NCBI GenBank assembly: GCA_900321955.1
Contig: ONXX01000052.1
Coordinates: 1 to 8,091, forward strand
Reading direction: 5' to 3'
Length of the DNA stretch: 8,091 bases
Origin: an uncultured Bacillota bacterium
GTDB lineage: Bacteria > Bacillota_I > Bacilli_A > Erysipelotrichales > Erysipelotrichaceae
A program made the position numbers and the translations under genes. The notes below the pieces were generated by a model. It was given only the letters and a program-made list of their open reading frames with translations, was not told the DNA's origin and did no database searches. Positions 1-4,490 of the stretch are shown in pieces. The first letter of the stretch is position 1. Every line of letters starts with the position of its first letter.

Positions 1-833
1 GCCGTCTTGGCGTGGTCAAAGCGACGTTCAATCGCTAAGGACTTGTCGACAATGGAATAGACGCCCATACGCATGCGGACACGGTTGGACAGCTCATCCG
101 AGCTGAAGCCCTTGCCGGCCACCTCCAGAATGTTCTTGTAGTCCTCCTTGTGCGGACGATACAGGAGGAAAGTATCGGCATCCTTACGGCAAGCCAGACC
201 GCCGTTATTGGCAACATAGTCTTCCAGCTTCTCGCCGATGCGCTTCAAGACCTCATCGCCATAGGCCGAGCCATAGCGCTCGTTGATCATATGGAAGTGG
301 TTGATATCCAAAAGGATGGCATCCATCGGCTCATCCTTGTGATGGCTGTCATGTTGTTCGGCGTAGCTGTAGAAGAATTCTTTATTATATAAACCCGTCA
401 GCGGATCCTTTTCGGTCTGCTGGATGATCTGTGATTTCTCGTTGAGGTCAATGGAACGCTCGGCCCTGGCCAAGATGACCTGGGGATCCGGATATGGTTT
501 TGGAATAAAGTCGACCGCGCCCATTTCCAGACAGCCGACTTCGCTTTTTGCCTCGGAAGTTAAAACGATGATCGGGATATCATATTTGTCTTTGACTTCT
601 TCCAGAACTTCAAAGCCGCTCTTCTTGGGCATCAATACATCCAATAAGACCAGAGAAAGAAGATCCTTGTGTTCTTCCATCATCTTCAAAGTCTCTTCGC
701 CATCCGCCGCATAAAGCACGTCGTACTTGCTGGCGAGGATATTGCCTAAAAGAGCCCGGTTAATGGCCTCATCATCGGCGACCAGTATCGTCTTTTTTTC
801 TTTTTCGATCGGGATTATTCCTTCTTTATCCAT
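1..833 (-). CDS. Response regulator with receiver domain and degenerate GGDEF domain (3' end cut by window)
   Basis: The first 277 residues are visible; the C-terminus lies beyond the left edge. Residues about 14-130 form a CheY-like receiver. The acidic pair is D20/D21, the phospho-acceptor is D65 (LVLLDVLMPK), and the conserved Thr and Lys are T92 and K112. After a short linker, a GGDEF fold begins at the DPLTGLYNK motif (143-151) and continues through LDINHFHMINERYG (175-188) and GDEVL. The signature site reads D218-A-D-T-F222 instead of GG(D/E)EF, and the second Asp of the DxD motif is Asn. Diguanylate cyclase activity is therefore unlikely; a nucleotide-sensing or scaffold role is an inference. 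An EAL or other output domain could follow outside the window. The start at 833 is set by AGGAGG at 839-844, 5 nt upstream. The gene is divergent from the VOC gene. Confidence 0.9.
   Translation of the reverse strand, partial: MDKEGIIPIEKEKKTILVADDEAINRALLGNILASKYDVLYAADGEETLKMMEEHKDLLSLVLLDVLMPKKSGFEVLEEVKDKYDIPIIVLTSEAKSEVGCLEMGAVDFIPKPYPDPQVILARAERSIDLNEKSQIIQQTEKDPLTGLYNKEFFYSYAEQHDSHHKDEPMDAILLDINHFHMINERYGSAYGDEVLKRIGEKLEDYVANNGGLACRKDADTFLLYRPHKEDYKNILEVAGKGFSSDELSNRVRMRMGVYSIVDKSLAIERRFDHAKT
168..182 (-). other. Degenerate GGDEF active-site motif (DADTF)
   Basis: Codons 218-222 of the response regulator read Asp-Ala-Asp-Thr-Phe where active diguanylate cyclases carry Gly-Gly-Asp/Glu-Glu-Phe. 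Both glycines that accommodate GTP and the catalytic or metal-binding Glu are changed, while the surrounding fold is well kept. No RxxD inhibitory site is visible just upstream. Confidence 0.85.
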
Positions 834-884
834 CCAATCCTCCTTTTCCTGTTTCCACAGTCTAAGAGATCATTTCTTACCTCC

Positions 885-893
885 ATCATAACA
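885..893 (-). promoter_or_regulatory. Predicted extended -10 promoter for the response regulator gene
   Basis: On the minus strand the bases read TGT-TATGAT, a TGn extended -10 element, placing transcription initiation near 878 and leaving a leader of about 45 nt before the ATG at 833. No good -35 hexamer lies at 16-18 nt spacing (CATTGT at best). The element sits 16 bp from the -10 of the divergent VOC promoter. Confidence 0.45.
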
Positions 894-903
894 TAAGCCC
901 ATC

Positions 904-912
904 TGCTACAAT
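904..912 (+). promoter_or_regulatory. Predicted extended -10 promoter for the VOC gene
   Basis: The plus strand reads TGC-TACAAT, a TGn extended -10 with a 5/6 match to TATAAT. Transcription would begin near 919, leaving a leader of about 20 nt with the ribosome site at 928-934. This placement also argues that the upstream in-frame ATG at 911 is not the start, because it would lie within the promoter. No -35 match is visible. Confidence 0.5.
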
Positions 913-940
913 GAAGTCAGAGAAAAGAAAGGAGACTCAT

Positions 941-1312
941 ATGCCTGTTCAATCCTCCATCGTCTTTCTGCCGGTCAGCGACATTCAAAAGACGTATCAT
1001 TTCTATCACGAGATCCTGAAGCTGCCGGTCCATCAGAAACAGGGCGATTCCCTTTACATCTTTGATACCGGCTATGGCTACTTCGGCTTTTGCGAATACG
1101 AGGATGGAAGAAAACCGTTGTCCGGTCCAAAAGGCGTCTGTCTTTCTTTGAATCTCAATGATAACGAAGAGGTCCTGAGCAAGTACGAAGAGCTCAAGGA
1201 TTCCTGCACTATTTATAAAAAACCGGCCCTTCATCCAAAGTTTCCGGTCTACTCCTTCTTTGTTCAGGATCCCGACGGCTATCTGGTCGAATTCCAGAAG
1301 ATCGCCGAATAA
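941..1312 (+). CDS. VOC superfamily protein (glyoxalase/bleomycin-resistance/dioxygenase fold)
   Basis: This 123-residue protein is the size of a single VOC subunit with two beta-alpha-beta-beta-beta modules. The N-terminal module shows FLPVSDIQKTYHFYHEILKL (9-28), the usual strand followed by a helix with the FY pair. The C-terminal module ends with FFVQDPDGYLVEFQ (106-119), the family's hallmark, where E117 occupies a common metal-ligand position. The first-strand His often seen in metal-dependent members is absent, so glyoxalase I activity is not implied, and the substrate is unknown. Members act as isomerases, dioxygenases or drug-binding resistance proteins. The start at 941 is chosen because AAAGGAG (928-934) lies 6 nt upstream; an ATG at 911 in the same frame has no ribosome site. 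It is the only plus-strand gene, with its own promoter and terminator, so probably monocistronic. Confidence 0.88.
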   Translation: MPVQSSIVFLPVSDIQKTYHFYHEILKLPVHQKQGDSLYIFDTGYGYFGFCEYEDGRKPLSGPKGVCLSLNLNDNEEVLSKYEELKDSCTIYKKPALHPKFPVYSFFVQDPDGYLVEFQKIAE

Positions 1313-1320
1313 GGCATTTG

Positions 1321-1352
1321 AAAGGCCGTGCAATCGCACGACCTTTTCTTTC
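1321..1352 (+). terminator. Intrinsic terminator of the VOC gene, shared with convergent sepF
   Basis: The arms 1321-1331 (AAAGGCCGTGC) and 1336-1346 (GCACGACCTTT) pair with one C-A mismatch around an AATC loop, and TTTTCTTTCT follows on the plus strand. Read from the minus strand the mismatch becomes a G-U wobble, so the hairpin also forms in the sepF transcript, though its tail there is poorer in U. The end of the U tract touches the sepF stop codon. Confidence 0.8.
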
Positions 1353-1708
1353 TATTCTTCGATGACACCGATGTTTTTCGGTGAAACGATAAAGACGTTC
1401 TGGTAGATCTTGGCAATCATGCCGTCCTTGGCCATAGCCACACCGGCCAGAAAATCGATCAGGCGCTGCTTGTCGGCAGCGATTGTCTTCTCGGTATTCA
1501 TGATGACCACCCGTCCTTTTTTGATGTGACGGCAGATCTCCTTTACATCGTCAAAGCAGGTCGGCTTATAGACGATGACAAAGGCATCATAGTTCTCCTT
1601 GCCTTCCAGTTCCTGAAAGTCCTGCTGAAACTCACTGTCGCTGTCTTCGACCGGTTCATCCGGTTCATCATTATAGATCCACTTCTGGAAAAATTCTTTG
1701 AAATTCAT
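1352..1708 (-). CDS. sepF: Cell division protein SepF
   Basis: SepF tethers FtsZ filaments to the membrane and supports septum assembly in Gram-positive bacteria. This 118-residue version has the expected layout. An amphipathic N-terminal helix (MNFKEFFQKWIYN) would bind membrane. An acidic linker covers about 14-40. The conserved C-terminal SepF domain runs from about 42 to 115, with YKPTCFDDVKEICRHIKKG (48-66), VVIMNTE (67-73), RLIDFLAGVAMAKDGMIAKI (82-101) and FIVSPKNIGV (106-115). Two in-frame ATGs exist. The ribosome site GGAGG at 1717-1721 is only 2 nt from the ATG at 1714 but 8 nt from the one at 1708, so the shorter form is preferred. It is the last gene of a tight minus-strand operon, 21 nt after the preceding stop. 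This is not the usual ylm-cluster setting. Confidence 0.93.
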   Translation of the reverse strand: MNFKEFFQKWIYNDEPDEPVEDSDSEFQQDFQELEGKENYDAFVIVYKPTCFDDVKEICRHIKKGRVVIMNTEKTIAADKQRLIDFLAGVAMAKDGMIAKIYQNVFIVSPKNIGVIEE

Positions 1709-1716
1709 CGCCATAA

Positions 1717-1721
1717 CCTCC
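1717..1721 (-). promoter_or_regulatory. Ribosome binding site deciding the sepF start
   Basis: The minus strand reads GGGGAGG-TT-ATG-GCG-ATG. The GGAGG core is 2 nt from the first ATG (1714) and 8 nt from the second (1708), so initiation at 1708 is favoured. Confidence 0.65.
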
Positions 1722-1729
1722 CCACTTCA

Positions 1730-2008
1730 TTATAAAACAGGACGGGTCTTATAGGCATCGATCTTGCGCTTGATATCGATCATCATGCCTAAGGCATGCA
1801 AAGGATCGGGATAGCGGTCCAGGACCTGATTTTCGATATCGTATTTCAAGGAAGACTCCAGAAGATCCATGTTGGTCACTGAAGACAAGCCAAACGCCGG
1901 CAGCAGGAGATGATCGGGATCCACATCCGGATAGTACTCCTTCACAAAATGATATTCGTATTCATTCAAGCGAATGATCGAATCATCGGGATTGTATTCT
2001 TTTTCCAT
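1730..2008 (-). CDS. Hypothetical 92-residue acidic protein, translationally coupled
   Basis: I do not recognise a family. The predicted soluble protein is acidic in its N-terminal half and rich in Asp, Glu and Tyr (MEKEYNPDDS, YEYHFVKEYYPDVDPD), followed by helical segments with LLLPAFGLSS (35-44) and a C-terminal helix MMIDIKRKIDAYK (75-87). No membrane segment or signal peptide is seen. The start at 2008 is set by GGGAGG at 2015-2020, 6 nt upstream. Its ATG shares one base with the stop of the preceding small membrane protein (TAATG), which implies translational coupling. A GTG at 2023 in frame has no ribosome site. It lies directly upstream of sepF, so a membrane- or division-associated role is possible but is only inferred from position. 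Confidence 0.8.
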   Translation of the reverse strand: MEKEYNPDDSIIRLNEYEYHFVKEYYPDVDPDHLLLPAFGLSSVTNMDLLESSLKYDIENQVLDRYPDPLHALGMMIDIKRKIDAYKTRPVL

Positions 2009-2199
2009 TAACGTCCTCCCCACTTTGCAGCGTGCTTCATCTCACTTCTTAACATCGAACGAAAGCGTTCCTCTTCTTTTCTCTTTTTCTGCCGTGCATC
2101 CACATTTTTACCGACATCCTTCACCATCCGGATGCCCATGGACGCCAGGGTAAAAGGCAAGACAACGATGAAGCACAGGATCACTACGAGTACGATCAT
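2008..2199 (-). CDS. Small single-pass membrane protein (63 residues), unknown function
   Basis: Residues 1-20 form one strongly hydrophobic segment (MIVLVVILCFIVVLPFTLAS). It is followed by a positively charged cytoplasmic tail with a likely helical stretch RQKKRKEEERFRSMLRSEM (36-54). The positive-inside rule places the C-terminus in the cytoplasm. I recognise no family. The ATG at 2199 has AAAGGAG 4 nt upstream. A TTG at 2220 in the same frame is less likely because it would put this ribosome site inside the coding region. The stop overlaps the next start by one base. The gap to the previous stop is 13 nt. The arrangement of short membrane anchor plus charged tail would suit a membrane tether or regulator, but nothing in the sequence proves it. 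Confidence 0.75.
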   Translation of the reverse strand: MIVLVVILCFIVVLPFTLASMGIRMVKDVGKNVDARQKKRKEEERFRSMLRSEMKHAAKWGGR

Positions 2200-2212
2200 G
2201 ACACTCCTTTCT

Positions 2213-2389
2213 TCAGCCAAAGAAGCTGAGAATCAAACCGACGATGCCTAAGATCAACAAGATATGCGGGGCATCCAGCACCCCATTGTACAAAGGCACA
2301 TGGGCATGCATCTGCCGGAAATAGAAGAATTCATACAAGACATAGCCGATCGACACCGCTGCCGATACATAAAACAGGGCGTGCATCAT
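2213..2389 (-). CDS. Small two-helix membrane protein (58 residues), unknown function
   Basis: This short frame is easily missed because it encodes only 58 residues. It has two predicted membrane segments: about 3-24 (HALFYVSAAVSIGYVLYEFF) and about 41-57 (PHILLILGIVGLILSFF), joined by a 16-residue loop containing His and Pro (RQMHAHVPLYNGVLDA). The start codon at 2389 overlaps the stop of the upstream gene in TGATG, and AGAGG at 2397-2401 lies 7 nt upstream. A second ATG follows immediately. Without this gene, 190 bases of an otherwise tightly packed operon would be empty, and the next gene's ribosome site falls right at its end. I recognise no family. Confidence 0.75.
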   Translation of the reverse strand: MMHALFYVSAAVSIGYVLYEFFYFRQMHAHVPLYNGVLDAPHILLILGIVGLILSFFG

Positions 2390-2760
2390 CAGCTGACCTC
2401 TTTATTGAAATAAACGGACAGCTCATTTAAGAGCCGCAGCGTCGACATCTTATGGATGTCTTTATACTTCAAATCATTTTCCTTCATGTAAGCCATCAAA
2501 GCTCTCGTGAAAGCATAGATTGAAAGATCATCGAGGTCCGCTTCCTCACTGGTGTCATAGACTCGGATGATCTCCTTGGCCAGATCGACGTAGTGTCGCT
2601 CCGGGATTTTGAAGGATGGACTCTGATGACAATCGATGCAGCGCATGGCGTATAAGACGCTTAAGACATAATCATCCTCAAAGTCTCCGGCAAAATCGCT
2701 TCTGGTCAGTGTCTGATATAACTGTTTCAGTTTCTTGTCACGATAGTGTTCTTGAAACAA
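2389..2760 (-). CDS. Hypothetical helical cytoplasmic protein (about 123-125 residues)
   Basis: I do not recognise a family. Counting from the ATG at 2766, the protein looks all-helical and soluble: a basic N-terminus (YRDKKLKQLYQTLTRSD), a helix around DDYVLSVLYAMRCIDCH (31-47), a central acidic stretch, and a C-terminal helix (STLRLLNELSVYFNKEVS). The start is uncertain. GGAGG at 2768-2772 is only 1 nt from the ATG at 2766 but 7 nt from an in-frame TTG at 2760, so I give the TTG form; the ATG form would add Met-Pro. It is the first gene of the operon ending in sepF, with a predicted promoter just upstream. Its stop overlaps the start of the 58-residue membrane protein. CxxCH is present, but there is no export signal, so it is not a cytochrome. 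Confidence 0.75.
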   Translation of the reverse strand: MFQEHYRDKKLKQLYQTLTRSDFAGDFEDDYVLSVLYAMRCIDCHQSPSFKIPERHYVDLAKEIIRVYDTSEEADLDDLSIYAFTRALMAYMKENDLKYKDIHKMSTLRLLNELSVYFNKEVS

Positions 2761-2785
2761 TGGCATACCTCCCTTTATATGCCCT

Positions 2786-2794
2786 ATCCTAGCA
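2786..2794 (-). promoter_or_regulatory. Predicted extended -10 promoter for the sepF operon
   Basis: The minus strand reads TGC-TAGGAT, an extended -10, with transcription expected near 2779 and a leader of about 12-19 nt. No convincing -35 is seen, but an A/T tract at 2822-2836 sits roughly 43-57 bp upstream of the predicted start, where an UP element would be. Confidence 0.4.
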
Positions 2795-2821
2795 AAAGCA
2801 AGTGACAAAAAACCTGCCAGG

Positions 2822-2836
2822 AAAAAATTTTTTTAA
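2822..2836. promoter_or_regulatory. A/T tract, possible UP element
   Basis: An uninterrupted run of A followed by T sits between the stop of the metallo-hydrolase gene and the sepF-operon promoter. On the minus strand it lies 40-60 bp upstream of the predicted start, the usual place for contact with the RNA polymerase alpha C-terminal domain. The nearby CCTGGCAGG is too short a stem for a confident terminator. Confidence 0.3.
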
Positions 2837-2837
2837 A

Positions 2838-3677
2838 TTACAGTTCGATACTGGTTCCCGGAATCTGCACGACGGAGTTGATTCCTTTTTTCTCGCAATA
2901 CTTCGAGAGCTTGAAGAAGACCACTTCCGTCTTTTCAACGAAGCGCGGCATGCCGATGATCGGCTTGGTCAAAGGGGAAAAGAAGTTGTCCCAATGAAGC
3001 GGGATGACCAGTTTCGGTTCCAGCTTCTCGATGGTTTCCGCATAGAAGGTTCTTTCCGTTTCGGCGTCCGCCTTCTGTAAACCGGCAACGCCTAAGAACA
3101 AGACATCAGCCTTATAGCCATCCATCTGGCCTTTGATGTAGTTGAAGCTCGGACGGATCATGTAGCGCTTGCCCTGATGCTCCACATAGAAGTCGTAGGA
3201 GCCGCCTTCCTTATAATCCCTTAATCTGGCCGGCTGACGAAGCGGTTCATCAATGGTCTGGCCCAGATCGTTATTGATGATGGTTGGCTTGGAATGTAAG
3301 GAAGGAATGACCTTGATCGTGAAGTCACCGACCTTGTAGGTCTCATTGGCCTTGAATTCCACCATCTGATTCTCTGGCACATCGCCGCCTCTAGCAACAT
3401 TCATCGCCGAAGAAGAACCATAGATCGTCGCATGACATTGGTTTGCAATATACGGCACATCCATGACGTGGTCATGATGGGTATGGGAGACAAAGATGGC
3501 CTTTAAGCGGTCCACCTTGTGAAGCCGCAGCTTTTCATCGATCAGTTTCGTATTGGAGGGCTCTGCTCCGAAGATGTATTTCAACAAGGAAGGTCTGGTC
3601 ATATGGCCGTCAAAGAAGATCTGATCCTTGCCGTCATCAAACAATAATGTTGTCGTTCCGAAAAAAGTCACTTTCAT
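2838..3677 (-). CDS. Metallo-beta-lactamase-fold metal-dependent hydrolase
   Basis: The 279-residue protein has the MBL fold. Strands MKVTFFGTTTLLFDDG open it. The metal motif HxHxDH is H65/H67/D69/H70 within SHTHHDHVMD. The next ligand is likely H128 in PSLHSK, and H228 in VIPLHWDNFF is the C-terminal His. The motif that carries a bridging Asp in many MBL enzymes instead reads IRPSFNYIKG (174-183). From memory, a subgroup of MBL hydrolases has Ser at this place together with the HWD motif, so this is probably a family trait rather than decay. It resembles UlaG-like lactonases in layout, but the substrate is unknown. There is no signal peptide, so it should be cytoplasmic. AGGTG lies about 8 nt upstream of the ATG. 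It has its own promoter after the terminator of the preceding operon. Confidence 0.88.
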   Translation of the reverse strand: MKVTFFGTTTLLFDDGKDQIFFDGHMTRPSLLKYIFGAEPSNTKLIDEKLRLHKVDRLKAIFVSHTHHDHVMDVPYIANQCHATIYGSSSAMNVARGGDVPENQMVEFKANETYKVGDFTIKVIPSLHSKPTIINNDLGQTIDEPLRQPARLRDYKEGGSYDFYVEHQGKRYMIRPSFNYIKGQMDGYKADVLFLGVAGLQKADAETERTFYAETIEKLEPKLVIPLHWDNFFSPLTKPIIGMPRFVEKTEVVFFKLSKYCEKKGINSVVQIPGTSIEL

Positions 3678-3700
3678 AACAATTCACCTCACACCATTCC

Positions 3701-3709
3701 AGTATAGCA
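3701..3709 (-). promoter_or_regulatory. Predicted extended -10 promoter for the MBL hydrolase
   Basis: The minus strand reads TGC-TATACT, a TGn extended -10 with a 5/6 match to TATAAT, immediately downstream of the terminator of the previous operon. Transcription would start near 3694, with a leader of about 17 nt. There is no recognisable -35. Confidence 0.5.
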
Positions 3710-3714
3710 GAGCG

Positions 3715-3743
3715 CAAAAAAGAAAACCGCTTTTTAAAGCGGT
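3715..3743 (-). terminator. Intrinsic terminator of the HAD/synthase/hydrolase operon
   Basis: On the minus strand the arms ACCGCTT (3737-3743) and AAGCGGT (3726-3732) form a perfect 7-bp stem with a TAAA loop, followed by TTTCTTTTTT. It begins 9 nt after the hydrolase stop codon. The hairpin is palindromic, but the plus-strand tail is poor in T, so it acts mainly leftward. Confidence 0.88.
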
Positions 3744-3751
3744 CAAATCAC

Positions 3752-4486
3752 TTAAATGTGACACTGTACGAATTCCCGCACCATCTTCACGACATCCTCC
3801 CGTTCCGGTCCATGGAAGCCATGATCGGCACCCTTTAAAGTAACGAGCCTGGCTTTCGGAAAGTAGTTCAGAGCCTTCTCACTGTAAGAGATCGGCGCGA
3901 TCTCGTCTTTATCACCATGGATCAGTAAGACATCCATCGTACAGCACCTCATCGCTTCATAGATGTCTGTCGAAAGAAGATCTTCAAAGTACTTTCTGCC
4001 AACTTTCAGCCATAAGAGAACCTCTTCTTCCGGGATCTCTTCGTACTTCTCTAATTCCTCTTCCACCTTGTCTCTTAACATGAAGCCGGAATACAAGCCA
4101 ATGAGGCCCGCAATCTCTGTTGGCCGTTTGGAAGCTACTAGAGTTGATACATAGGCGCCCTGGCTCTTGCCCATCAGGAGTATCTTTTCGATGCGCTCAT
4201 CCTTTTGAAAATGGTCGATCACCGTCTCTAAATCTTCCGCTTCGCTTAAGACCGACATCTCCGTGGTCTTGCCATCGGAGCGGGAGACATAGGAGCCACC
4301 GCAGAAATCAAAGATGAAGGCAGCGATCTCGTGTTGACAAAGATCTTTCGCAAAATCACGGGACCCTTCCAGTTCCCCGCCCAGGCCATGGCAGATGATC
4401 AGTAAAGGAAAACGATCCCTGTCCGGCACATAGAGTTCGCCATAGATCTTCTGTTCTTTTTTATGCAAATCAATCTTTTCAATCAT
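3752..4486 (-). CDS. Alpha/beta hydrolase (serine esterase/acyl-peptidase-like)
   Basis: The 244-residue protein has the alpha/beta-hydrolase order. The oxyanion strand is LLIICHGLGG (28-37). The nucleophile elbow is G106-K-S108-Q-G110 after KILLM. The acid is D194 within LIHGDKDEIAP (188-198), and H222 in GADHGFHG completes the triad. A lid-like acidic helical region covers about 137-172. The family includes carboxylesterases, feruloyl esterases and acylglycerol lipases, and the substrate cannot be read from the sequence. No signal peptide is present, so it should act inside the cell, which argues against it trimming the exported polymer directly. Its ATG lies 4 nt after the synthase stop and has no clear Shine-Dalgarno, suggesting translation coupled to the synthase. 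It is the last gene before the terminator. Confidence 0.88.
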   Translation of the reverse strand: MIEKIDLHKKEQKIYGELYVPDRDRFPLLIICHGLGGELEGSRDFAKDLCQHEIAAFIFDFCGGSYVSRSDGKTTEMSVLSEAEDLETVIDHFQKDERIEKILLMGKSQGAYVSTLVASKRPTEIAGLIGLYSGFMLRDKVEEELEKYEEIPEEEVLLWLKVGRKYFEDLLSTDIYEAMRCCTMDVLLIHGDKDEIAPISYSEKALNYFPKARLVTLKGADHGFHGPEREDVVKMVREFVQCHI

Positions 4487-4490
4487 ACAC

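Noticed and set aside
917..1339. 140-codon minus-strand open frame across the VOC gene
   Set aside because: It is antisense to a VOC protein with recognisable motifs, its own ribosome site and a terminator; the minus frame shows no family features.
2619..2643. CxxCH (CIDCH) in the hypothetical helical protein, suggesting c-type cytochrome
   Set aside because: There is no signal peptide or membrane anchor, only one motif, and no heme-handling genes nearby; chance occurrence is likely.
2809..2837. Terminator after the MBL hydrolase gene
   Set aside because: The candidate stem CCTGGCAGG gives only three pairs with a three-base loop; the surrounding A and T runs are not a credible terminator hairpin.
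3628..3843. 71-codon plus-strand open frame across the MBL promoter and terminator
   Set aside because: It spans a strong minus-strand terminator and promoter and overlaps two minus-strand genes, with no ribosome site.
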